DNA of 33,034 nt from Allobrachymonas sp. (GTDB lineage: Bacteria > Pseudomonadota > Gammaproteobacteria > Burkholderiales > Burkholderiaceae_C). Under the pieces are notes generated by a model. That model saw only the letters and a program-made list of their open reading frames with translations, ran no database searches and was not told the DNA's origin. Both the position numbers and the translations under genes were made by a program. The stretch lies in contig JAUMWT010000023.1 in NCBI GenBank assembly GCA_030529505.1, positions 1 to 33,034 on the forward strand. Reading direction: 5' to 3'. Positions within the stretch are counted from its first letter, which is position 1. Each line of letters begins with the position of its first letter. This document shows, one piece after another, positions 16,080-23,404 of the stretch.

Positions 16080-17294
16080 ATGCCCGCCAACGCCCAGGAT
16101 TCATCCAGACCCCCACTGTGGGCGCTGGCCATTTTGCTGGCCACGCTGGGCATGCTGGGGCCTTTTTCCATCGACACCTACATCCCCGCTTTTGCGGCCA
16201 TTGCCCAATCGCTGCAGGCAACGCCCGTGCAGATGCAGCAAACGTTGTCGGCTTATCTGTTTGGCTACGCCTTCATGAATTTGTTTCACGGCGCCTTGTC
16301 AGACAGCTTTGGGCGGCGGCCCGTGATTTTGTGCGGGCTGGCGGTGTTCACCCTGGCGTCGGTCGGCTGCGCCTTGTCGCAGAACGTGGGGCAGTTGGTG
16401 GCCTTTCGCGCCCTGCAGGGTTTATCGACCGGCGCGGGCATTGTGGTGTCGCGCGCGGTGGTGCGCGATGTGTTTCCGCTGGCCGAAGCGCAGCGCGTGA
16501 TGAGCCAGATCACCATCCTGTTTGGCATAGCGCCGGCCGTGGCCCCGGTGGTGGGCGGGCTGATCGTGCGCCACTTGCATTGGGCGGCCATTTTTTGGTT
16601 CATGGCGGGTATTGGCGCCACGCTGTGGCTTGTCAACTGGCGGGTGTTGCCCGAAACGCTGCCGCCCGCGCAGCGCCAACGCTTTCGGCTCGGGCCGCTC
16701 TTGCACGGCTACCGTGTATTGCTGCTGGATGCGCGCTTCATGCTGCTGGCGCTGGCTTCGGGCGTGCCCTTCAACGGCCTGTTTTTATACGTGCTGGCCG
16801 CACCGGCTTTTCTGGGGCGGATTCTGCGTCTGCCTCCCACGCAGTTTTTCTGTTTTTTCCTCGTTGCCATCAGCGGCATCATGGCAGGCTCGTGGCTGTC
16901 GGGCCGCCAGGCGGGCCGGATTGCGCCCAAGCAGCAAGTCATGCAGGGCTTTCGCATCATGCTGGCAGCTTCGCTTGTGAACGTAGCTGCCAACCATTTT
17001 CTGGCGCCTGCGGTGTGGTGGTCGGTCTGGCCGATTGCGGTGTTTGCCTTGGGCTGGGCCTTGACCATGCCGGCCGTGACCCTGCTGGCGCTGGATCTGC
17101 ATCCGCAGCGGCGCGGCATGGCTTCATCCTTGCAGGCGGCCATCAGTTCGGCGGCCAACGGCACGGTGGCCGGTCTGCTGGTGCCGTTGGTGATGCAGTC
17201 GGCCCAGGCGCTGGCCCTGGCCTCGTGCGGTTTGATGCTGGTGGGCCTGGCTGCTTGGCTGTGGTTGCGCCATCGCTGGCCGCAGATTGGCTAA
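16080..17294 (+). CDS. Bcr/CflA-type MFS drug exporter
   Basis: A 404-residue inner-membrane protein with about 12 hydrophobic segments, the length and layout of the Bcr/CflA subfamily of drug:H+ antiporters (family members export bicyclomycin, chloramphenicol or sulfonamides). Diagnostic sequence: GPFSIDTYIPAFAAIAQSL in TM1, the loop 2-3 MFS motif A as GALSDSFGRRPVIL, RALQGLSTGAGIVVSRAVVRD in TM4 and GIAPAVAPVVGGLI in TM5 (motif C-like). ATG 16080 is the first in frame before TM1; there is no clear Shine-Dalgarno. Its stop codon TAA (17292-17294) is also the left copy of the 3-bp target duplication of the adjacent MITE-like element, so the element inserted at the very end of the gene without changing the protein. 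The substrate cannot be read from sequence. Confidence 0.9.
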   Translation: MPANAQDSSRPPLWALAILLATLGMLGPFSIDTYIPAFAAIAQSLQATPVQMQQTLSAYLFGYAFMNLFHGALSDSFGRRPVILCGLAVFTLASVGCALSQNVGQLVAFRALQGLSTGAGIVVSRAVVRDVFPLAEAQRVMSQITILFGIAPAVAPVVGGLIVRHLHWAAIFWFMAGIGATLWLVNWRVLPETLPPAQRQRFRLGPLLHGYRVLLLDARFMLLALASGVPFNGLFLYVLAAPAFLGRILRLPPTQFFCFFLVAISGIMAGSWLSGRQAGRIAPKQQVMQGFRIMLAASLVNVAANHFLAPAVWWSVWPIAVFALGWALTMPAVTLLALDLHPQRRGMASSLQAAISSAANGTVAGLLVPLVMQSAQALALASCGLMLVGLAAWLWLRHRWPQIG

Positions 17295-17471
17295 GAGCCT
17301 GTTCACAATCCCTTCACGGGCGCTTGAAAATGGAAGTGGGCGGCCTGCTGCGTTGCAAATCTTGTCGTCCATCTGGCTCATGTGGGGCATGAACCATGCA
17401 CTTCAATTTGCGCCTTGCATTCCATCCCACTCCATCTCCAATCGCCTCGCGATGAGATTTTGAACAGGCTC
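17295..17471. mobile_element. 177-bp MITE-like element with TAA target duplication
   Basis: The ends are inverted repeats: GAGCCTGTTCACAATC (17295-17310) and the complement of 17456-17471, which differs at one of 16 positions; weaker pairing continues inward. The element is flanked by TAA at 17292-17294 and 17472-17474. GAG-starting ends with a 3-bp TNA duplication match what is known of the IS1031 group of IS5-family insertion sequences. There is no transposase, so this is a non-autonomous derivative. The interior has partly self-complementary stretches, so a transcript could fold into a long hairpin and may also act as the MFS gene's 3' structure. Confidence 0.7.
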
Positions 17472-17504
17472 TAAGACGGCTGCAACACACAGCAGCCACC
17501 CCCA

Positions 17505-18752
17505 TCAATTCAACGCCGACAAATAGCGCTTGCGCCAAAACCACATCCCCAAGCCCAGCGCGATTGCTGCCATGGCAAGCATGGCGATCCAAAAACCCGC
17601 ATCGTTTTGCAGCAAAGGCATGGCATTGAAGTTCATGCCAAAAATGCCAGTGATCAGGTTCAGCGGCAAGAAAATGGCCGTGATGGCCGTAAGCACCAGC
17701 ATGATGTCGTTGGTGCGGTTGCCCTGCGCGCTGAAATGGATCTGCACGGCCGTTTCGGCGGTTTGCGCCATGCGCTGCACGTGGCGCAGCACGCGGTCGA
17801 TGTGTTCCACCACGTCGCGCGCGCGGGCGCCCAATTGGTCTTGCCGCATCAGGGCTTGCGTGCGGTCGGGGTGGAAAGCGTCCAGTGGTTGCTCGCGCAG
17901 GGCTTCCAGCCATTCCTGAATGGCATCGCGCTGCTCATCGCACAGGTCTTCGAGCCAATCGAGCTGGCTGCGTGCGTCCATCAGTGCGTTCCACTGGGTG
18001 AAGCGCCCGTTGGGATTGAGCAGTTCGGTTTGCCAATGTTTGATTTGCGCGCCCAAGGCCCGGCGGATCTCAAGATAGCCGTCAACCATGACGTTGATCA
18101 TGCGCAGGCTCAGATCCACCGGGCTGTTGGGCAGGCGGCTGCGCGTGGCAGTCAATTCGGTACCCTGACGGGCATCTTCAAGCAGACGGCGCACGATGCT
18201 GTTGGCGCTATGGCAACCCCTGGGATGCACGCTGATGAGCAGCCGGTCGTACACGGCAAAGCCTACGGTCAGTGCATGGATGCGTGCAAAGGCATCGCGC
18301 ACGACTTGCCCCCTGCTGCGCGAGTCAATGGCATGGTTGTCTGCAGCAGGCATGGCGCTGCCTGCGTCTGCTGCGTTTGCTTCTTCTGCAGCCCCTGCCC
18401 CATTCAGGGCGGCCGATTCGGCTGCACCGTTGCCATTGCCGTTGTCCACCCCTTCGCCTTCTGGCAGGCCCTGCGTCAATTCCTGCTGGGTGGCCAGGCG
18501 GCGAAACATGACCAGATCGTAGACCGAGGTGTAGTCGTAATACGAAGCGTGGCCGGGGTTGGCCAGGTCGCGGCAGTGCAAATCCAGCAGGGGCGATCCG
18601 CCAATGTCTTGCGCGGCCTGTTGCAGCATGGGCCAGGCAGCAGGCAGCTCGTCGCGCTCCAGCGAGATCCAGAGAAAGCCCCCTTCGGGCAAGGTAGGCG
18701 ACGGCGCTTCGACAAAACGCAAGCTGTCGGCCGTGAATTCAACAAGGCGCAT
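17505..18752 (-). CDS. corA: CorA-family divalent metal ion transporter
   Basis: A 415-residue protein with the CorA plan: a large N-terminal cytoplasmic domain rich in charged helices, and two C-terminal membrane segments. TM1 ends in the signature GMN at 372-374 (LITGIFGMNF), and TM2 is followed by a basic tail (FWRKRYLSALN). CorA proteins form pentameric Mg2+/Co2+ channels; the related ZntB transports Zn2+, and the two cannot be separated here. An Ala/Asn/Gly-rich low-complexity insert around residues 95-140 is unusual for the N-terminal domain and is probably a flexible loop. The ATG at 18752 precedes MRLVEF directly; no clear ribosome-binding site. 246 bp separate it from mutL upstream, in which I see nothing. 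Confidence 0.85.
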   Translation of the reverse strand: MRLVEFTADSLRFVEAPSPTLPEGGFLWISLERDELPAAWPMLQQAAQDIGGSPLLDLHCRDLANPGHASYYDYTSVYDLVMFRRLATQQELTQGLPEGEGVDNGNGNGAAESAALNGAGAAEEANAADAGSAMPAADNHAIDSRSRGQVVRDAFARIHALTVGFAVYDRLLISVHPRGCHSANSIVRRLLEDARQGTELTATRSRLPNSPVDLSLRMINVMVDGYLEIRRALGAQIKHWQTELLNPNGRFTQWNALMDARSQLDWLEDLCDEQRDAIQEWLEALREQPLDAFHPDRTQALMRQDQLGARARDVVEHIDRVLRHVQRMAQTAETAVQIHFSAQGNRTNDIMLVLTAITAIFLPLNLITGIFGMNFNAMPLLQNDAGFWIAMLAMAAIALGLGMWFWRKRYLSALN

Positions 18753-18998
18753 GGCGAAAACTCAAAACAGGTTCAAACAGGCAGCGCACGCTGCAAAGCT
18801 TGCGGCTGATTGTGGATGGCTGGCAGGATCAAGTGCTGGCTGGGCCGGGGCGTCCCGCCACATGAAGCCATGCAATCGCACACGCCGTCAGCAATGCGCT
18901 ACCACGCCATTGGCGATTGATCTACGCCTATCACCCTTCACCAGCAACTCCGTCTCTGCACGCCGCACCAAGGTGCCCTGGGTGCAATCAGGCGCGCA

Positions 18999-20999
18999 TT
19001 ATCGGCCGCGCAGAAACAGGGCGTCCAGCTCGCGCATGCTCAATTGCCGCCAAGTGGGGCGGCCGTGGTTGCATTGGTCGGCTCGCTCGGTCACTTCCAT
19101 TTGGCGCAGCAGGGCGTTCATTTCTTCCAGCGTCAGGCGACGGTTGGCCCGCACGGAACCGTGGCAGGCCATGGTGGCCAGAATCTCGTTGCGCGCCCGG
19201 CCCAGCACCGTGGCTGCGTCATGCTGGGCCAGTTCGGCCAGCACCTGCCGCGCCAATTCCACGGGGTCGGCCTTGACCAGGGCGGCAGGCATGGCCCGCA
19301 CGGCCAGGTTGCGGCTGTCCAGCGGGGCCACTTCCAGCCCCAGCGCCTGCAAGGTGGCGGCGCCCTGCTCGGCCACAGCCATTTCTTGGGCAGTGGCGGC
19401 AAACACGGCCGGTATCAGCAAGGGCTGGCTTTGCAAGGCAGCGGCATCCATCTGCCGCTTGAGCTGCTCGTAGACGATGCGCTCGTGCGCGGCATGCATA
19501 TCCACAATCACCAGGCCCTGGGCGTTTTCGGCGAGGATGAACACGCCATGCACTTGTGCCAGGGCGTGACCCAGAGGATAGTCGTCAGCACCCGTTGAGA
19601 TTACAGCGTCTTCTGCCGCTGGCGAGATGGTAATGTGTGCCGCATCAAGCGCATCGCTCCCCGACAGTGGCTGGGCTGCGCCCCAAGGCGAAGTGTTTTC
19701 ACGCACTTGATGCGCCCGCGCTTGACCACCGGGATGATGACCGGCCGCAGCCCACGCCCCGATCTGCCCGGGCGGCGGCGCCAAGCGCATGCCCTGTTGC
19801 TGCCAGGCGGGCTGGGTGGCTGCCAATGGCTCAACGGCCGCCGTGCCCGCATCAGGCAAGACTTGGCCTGCCTGCTGTGCGCGTGAGGGGGCCAGTGCCT
19901 GCTCGATGGCGTGGCGCACGGCCTGGTGCACTTCGCGGCTGTCGCGAAAGCGCACTTCGATTTTGGTGGGGTGCACGTTCACGTCCACGCGCAAGGGATC
20001 GATATCGAGATAGAGCACATACACCGGCTGGCGGTGGCCGTGCAGCACGTCTTCATAGGCCGCACGCGCGGCATGTGCCACCACTTTGTCGCGCACGTAG
20101 CGGCCATTGACGTAGGCAAATTGCTGATCGGCGCGGCTGCGAGCAAAGTCGGGCAGGCCGCAACGGCCCCGCACGCGAATCGCGCCTGTGGCCGTGTGCA
20201 CCACATGATCCACCAGCAAGCTGTTGGCCACGAACTCTTCGCTCAGCACATCGGCCACGCGCCGGGAAGCATCGGTGGTGGGACGCCATTGCTCGATCAG
20301 CTTGCCATCGTGCCAAACAGCAAAGCCCACATCCGGGCGCACCAGCGCGTGGCGGCGCACGGCCTCCAGGCAATGGGCCAGCTCCGTGCTTTCGCTTTTG
20401 AGGAATTTGCGCCGCGCTGGCGTGCTGAAAAACAGTTCGCGCACTTCCACCGTGGTGCCCGGCGCGCGTGCGCCGGGGCGCATTTCAGCGCTGCGCGTGT
20501 GCAAAAAGTAACCGTGATCGGCACCGGCCACGGCCGAGAGCAGGCTCATTTCAGACACGGCAGCAATGGCGGCCAGCGCTTCGCCGCGAAAGCCCATGGT
20601 CACGACCGATTCCAGATCATGCAGGTTGCGGATTTTGCTGGTAGCGTGGCGCTGCACGGCCAGCGGCAATTGCTGCGGGGCGATGCCCGCGCCGTCGTCC
20701 TCCACCGCGATCAGGCGGATGCCGCCCGCTTGCAGCCGCACGGTGATTTGCGTGGCGCCTGCGTCCAGCGCGTTGTCGAGCAATTCGCGCACCACGGCGG
20801 CTGGGCGCTCGATCACTTCGCCTGCGGCGATCTGGCTGATCAGCTCATCAGGCAGCAGCGCAATGCTGCGTGATTCGGGGGCAGAGGCAGGGACGGAAAA
20901 AGAAGAGTGGGAAGGGTTGCTTGCGTTCACCAGCGGCATTCTAGATGGGGCTTTTTTCACTGGCGGCACAGGCACTGCAGCCACCGTCTGCATCGCCAT
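18999..20999 (-). CDS. mutL: DNA mismatch repair protein MutL
   Basis: A 666-residue protein of normal length. The GHKL ATPase half shows ISQIAAGEVIERPAAVVREL, LLDNALDAGATQI, DDGAGI, TMGFRGEALAAI and GTTVEVRELFFSTPARRKFL. The C-terminal half carries an endonuclease-type metal site: DMHAAHERIVYE (the DxHAx2Ex4E motif with Met in place of Gln), ACHGSVRA, CNHGRPT and a terminal FLRGR. This fits the family rule that bacteria without MutH use a nicking MutL. MutL couples MutS mismatch recognition to strand incision in the cytoplasm. ATG 20999 is chosen because a GGGGGA ribosome-binding site lies just upstream; the first ~50 residues before the conserved core are variable. It starts 21 bp after the ExoD-family gene stop, so the two are probably co-transcribed. 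Confidence 0.96.
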   Translation of the reverse strand: MAMQTVAAVPVPPVKKAPSRMPLVNASNPSHSSFSVPASAPESRSIALLPDELISQIAAGEVIERPAAVVRELLDNALDAGATQITVRLQAGGIRLIAVEDDGAGIAPQQLPLAVQRHATSKIRNLHDLESVVTMGFRGEALAAIAAVSEMSLLSAVAGADHGYFLHTRSAEMRPGARAPGTTVEVRELFFSTPARRKFLKSESTELAHCLEAVRRHALVRPDVGFAVWHDGKLIEQWRPTTDASRRVADVLSEEFVANSLLVDHVVHTATGAIRVRGRCGLPDFARSRADQQFAYVNGRYVRDKVVAHAARAAYEDVLHGHRQPVYVLYLDIDPLRVDVNVHPTKIEVRFRDSREVHQAVRHAIEQALAPSRAQQAGQVLPDAGTAAVEPLAATQPAWQQQGMRLAPPPGQIGAWAAAGHHPGGQARAHQVRENTSPWGAAQPLSGSDALDAAHITISPAAEDAVISTGADDYPLGHALAQVHGVFILAENAQGLVIVDMHAAHERIVYEQLKRQMDAAALQSQPLLIPAVFAATAQEMAVAEQGAATLQALGLEVAPLDSRNLAVRAMPAALVKADPVELARQVLAELAQHDAATVLGRARNEILATMACHGSVRANRRLTLEEMNALLRQMEVTERADQCNHGRPTWRQLSMRELDALFLRGR

Positions 21000-21020
21000 C
21001 GGCTTATCCCCCAAGCACTT

Positions 21021-21647
21021 CTACCCCAGCAGCGTGCTGCCGCCTTTCCAGGCCACCCAGGCCAGAAAGCCGAAGTAAATCACGGTGGCCCCATTCATCA
21101 CATGGCCCGCCGCCGCCAAAGCGCCATCGCGTTGCGCCATGCCAATGGCCAGCAACAGAATCGCCACCGCCGGCAAGGTATTGGAGAAAGGCACCAGGCC
21201 CAGCGGCATCATCAGCATGACGGCAGCAAAAATCAGCGCACAGCCGTTGATGCGGTTCATGATGGCGCTTTGGCTCAACAGCGCCAGGCGCTGGGGCTTG
21301 AGGTAACGATCCACCTTGCCCAACACACGCACGCCGCGCTGCAGCACGGGCTGGAGCTTGTGCCAATCCAGCTGCCGATCGGCCACGAAGGCAGGCAACC
21401 AGGGCAGCTTATTCAAGGTGATCGCTACGCCAATGAGCAGAATCGCCGCGCCAAACACGGTGGATACGCCGGGAATGGAAACGGGAAACAGAAAAGGCAG
21501 CGTCATCAAGGCGCACAGCATGAGCAGGCCCTGCTCGCCCATCAGGGCCATGAGTTCGCGCACGCTGATCGTGTCGGCCTTGACCTGGCTCAACATGTGC
21601 TGGATGGTTTCGCTGGCCGAGGAGAAATTGGGATGGAAATAACGCAT
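21021..21647 (-). CDS. ExoD-family inner membrane protein
   Basis: A 208-residue protein of the exopolysaccharide synthesis ExoD family. After ~35 soluble residues (SVRELMALMGEQGLLMLCAL) it has about four hydrophobic segments, including LLMLCALMTLPFLFPVSIPGVST, TVFGAAILLIGVAITL, NGCALIFAAVMLMMPLGLVPFSN and a C-terminal pair. The PFLFPVSIPGVST region is the family hallmark. ExoD affects exopolysaccharide production and alkali sensitivity in rhizobia, but its biochemical role is unknown, so no function is claimed. The start is set at ATG 21647 (MRYFHPNF); the frame stays open 78 codons further up, but that part is AT-rich and has no homology. It is the first gene of a likely exoD-mutL unit. Confidence 0.85.
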   Translation of the reverse strand: MRYFHPNFSSASETIQHMLSQVKADTISVRELMALMGEQGLLMLCALMTLPFLFPVSIPGVSTVFGAAILLIGVAITLNKLPWLPAFVADRQLDWHKLQPVLQRGVRVLGKVDRYLKPQRLALLSQSAIMNRINGCALIFAAVMLMMPLGLVPFSNTLPAVAILLLAIGMAQRDGALAAAGHVMNGATVIYFGFLAWVAWKGGSTLLG

Positions 21648-21892
21648 GCTTGAGATAGAAAACAGTGAATGCGGCACATCCGCAAAACGCAAGGCGGCCA
21701 AGCTTACACGATGACTCACTTTCTCAGCAGCAAACAAACATTGAACACAGCACCACACCAAGCGTTTGGCTGCAGTTTTTGCACCGATCAGCAGCCGTAT
21801 TTTTCGCAAGCCGGTCGATAGCTTTTGGTAACAATCGCTGCCGATCAATTGTGGGATGATGCCCCCGTTTTCTCGACACAAAGGAGCTTTCC

Positions 21893-22426
21893 ATGTTGCG
21901 TACCCGTATGCTTTCCATCGGTGCCATCACCGCTGCGGCCATGACCCTGAGCGGCTGTCTGGTCACCCCCATGGGCCCTGGCTACAACCAATACCCCAAT
22001 AACGCCATTGGCCAGCCCCAGTATCAGCAGCAAATGACACCCGTTCCCGCACCCGGCAACTACTATGGCCGTGCCCAGGTGGTAAACGTGCAGACTTACC
22101 AGGGCAGCGGCACCATGCTGCCGCCCGGTGGCACGGGTGCCGTCATCGGTGGCCTGGCCGGCGGCGCCATTGGCAATCAGGTGGCCAAAAACCGCGACAA
22201 CAACCGCACCCACGCCACGCTGGCAGGCGCAGCCGTGGGCGCGCTGATCGGTGCCGTGATTGAGCAGCAAGGCTTTACGCCACAAGCCAACCAACCCATT
22301 TACCGCGTGACTGTGCGCACCGACCACAACCAGATGTACTACTTCGACTACCCGCAAAACCCCCATGTGCGCATTGGCGAATACGTGCAGGTGCAAGGCA
22401 ACCAGCTGTATCGTCTGAACTACTGA
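21893..22426 (+). CDS. Glycine-zipper 2TM-domain outer membrane lipoprotein
   Basis: A 177-residue predicted lipoprotein. The signal peptide ends in lipobox LSGC with Cys22 as the lipidated residue. A Tyr/Gln/Pro-rich spacer (about 28-70) leads to a glycine-zipper domain of two hairpin segments, GGTGAVIGGLAGGAIGNQVA and LAGAAVGALIGAVIE, as in Rickettsia 17-kDa antigen and SlyB/PcP-type proteins. A C-terminal beta-rich part (YRVTVRTDHNQMYYFDYPQN, then GEYVQVQGNQLYRLNY) follows. Asp is absent at +2, so it should be sorted to the outer membrane. AAAGGAG 8 nt before ATG 21893 fixes the start. A strong intrinsic terminator lies 60 bp downstream. The role is probably structural in the envelope; none is proven. 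Confidence 0.88.
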   Translation: MLRTRMLSIGAITAAAMTLSGCLVTPMGPGYNQYPNNAIGQPQYQQQMTPVPAPGNYYGRAQVVNVQTYQGSGTMLPPGGTGAVIGGLAGGAIGNQVAKNRDNNRTHATLAGAAVGALIGAVIEQQGFTPQANQPIYRVTVRTDHNQMYYFDYPQNPHVRIGEYVQVQGNQLYRLNY

Positions 22427-22482
22427 TGCACGCCTGCGGTTGGCTGGCCTAATCACCAATCGCCCGCTGGCCTGCAGCACAC

Positions 22483-22525
22483 ACCGCCTGCCGCGTGGCT
22501 CCACGCCACTGCAGGCGGTTTTTTT
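22483..22525 (+). terminator. Strong intrinsic terminator of the glycine-zipper lipoprotein gene
   Basis: ACCGCCTGC (22483-22491) and GCAGGCGGT (22511-22519) form a perfect 9-bp GC-rich stem around a 19-nt loop, followed directly by a run of seven T (22519-22525). It works only in the + direction; the opposite strand has no T-run. Confidence 0.9.
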
Positions 22526-22672
22526 ATGGATGGATCGGAGTGGGGTCTACAAGGCCAAGCCGTGAGCAGCCATCGCCACCCGACCGCCAGTGACTGCTCC
22601 AATCCATCAACGGCGGGCCAGCAACCCAGCCTCGCTGCGTCTTGCCCTCATCCACCGCGCTGCCAAAAGCAA

Positions 22673-23266
22673 TCAATCCAGCGGCCACACGGCCCCGTTT
22701 TCGTTGAGGATGGCGTCCAGCGGCACATCGTGCGCCTCGGGCATCAAGTCATCGACAAAACCCTGGGCAAAACTCAAGCCCACGGTGTAAGGGTGCGGTT
22801 GCAGGCTGGCCAGCGTGCGGTCGTAAAAACCCCCGCCATAGCCCAAGCGATAGCCGCCCGGCCCATAACCCACGCAGGGCACAAACAGCAAGGTCGGCAC
22901 GATCAGCTCCGTGTCCTTCGGCTTGGGGATTCCGTAGGCATCTTCTTCCATGGGGCAGCCCGGGTACCAGGCGTGAAAGGTCAGCGTTTTGTTCACCTTG
23001 TCCACCACAGGCAGGCCGATGCGGCGGCGCTGGGGTTCATCCAACAGCTCGCCATCTTCTTTCCAGCGGTGCAGGGCGGGCAACGGATCAAACTCACCCT
23101 TGATCGGCCAGTAGGCGCCAATGGTCACATCGCTGCGGCGCAACAGCCACAGGCGCATCACGCGCTGCAATTGCTCAATCACGGCCAAGCGATTGGGCAA
23201 AACCAAACGCTGGGCCAACAGATGCTGGCGCAGGGCCTGTTTGTCAGAAAGCGGGGCTTGTTCCAT
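22673..23266 (-). CDS. fau: 5-formyltetrahydrofolate cyclo-ligase
   Basis: A 197-residue protein of the MTHFS family, which converts 5-formyl-THF to 5,10-methenyl-THF with ATP and so returns stored folate to the one-carbon pool. The signature is seen in GYGPGGYRLGYGGGFYDR at 133-150, the nucleotide and folate site. The N-terminal KQALRQHLLAQR is the usual basic start, and GAYWPIKGEFD matches the family's second conserved block. It lies divergently from slt, with a 138-bp spacer that also contains slt's putative control region. In many gammaproteobacteria this gene sits beside 6S RNA; I see no 6S-like sequence here. Confidence 0.95.
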   Translation of the reverse strand: MEQAPLSDKQALRQHLLAQRLVLPNRLAVIEQLQRVMRLWLLRRSDVTIGAYWPIKGEFDPLPALHRWKEDGELLDEPQRRRIGLPVVDKVNKTLTFHAWYPGCPMEEDAYGIPKPKDTELIVPTLLFVPCVGYGPGGYRLGYGGGFYDRTLASLQPHPYTVGLSFAQGFVDDLMPEAHDVPLDAILNENGAVWPLD

Positions 23267-23367
23267 AGCGTGTTCTAGCGTGCTGTTTCATGGGTGGATG
23301 GCAGCCGAAAAAGAGGCGTTGAAGCCCTCATTTACGGGCAGATTGCGGACAATTTACTGACGTTTGC

Positions 23368-23394
23368 GTTTGGTGCGTTTGGTGCCTTTGGTCA
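23368..23394 (+). repeat. Three 9-bp tandem units before slt
   Basis: GTTTGGTGC (23368-23376), an exact second copy (23377-23385) and a degenerate third (CTTTGGTCA, 23386-23394) lie directly before the slt start. They overlap a possible -10 hexamer CATAAT (23393-23398). Repeats in this place could be binding sites or slippage-prone spacer. Confidence 0.5.
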
Positions 23395-23404
23395 TAATCA
23401 AACC

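Noticed and set aside
22483-22525. Bidirectional terminator serving also the cyclo-ligase gene
   Set aside because: The - strand has no T-run after the stem, so only the + direction is supported.
23267-23404. Possible 6S RNA next to the 5-formyl-THF cyclo-ligase gene
   Set aside because: That neighbourhood is known in other bacteria, but this spacer is only 138 bp and does not show the long imperfect hairpin with a central bubble.
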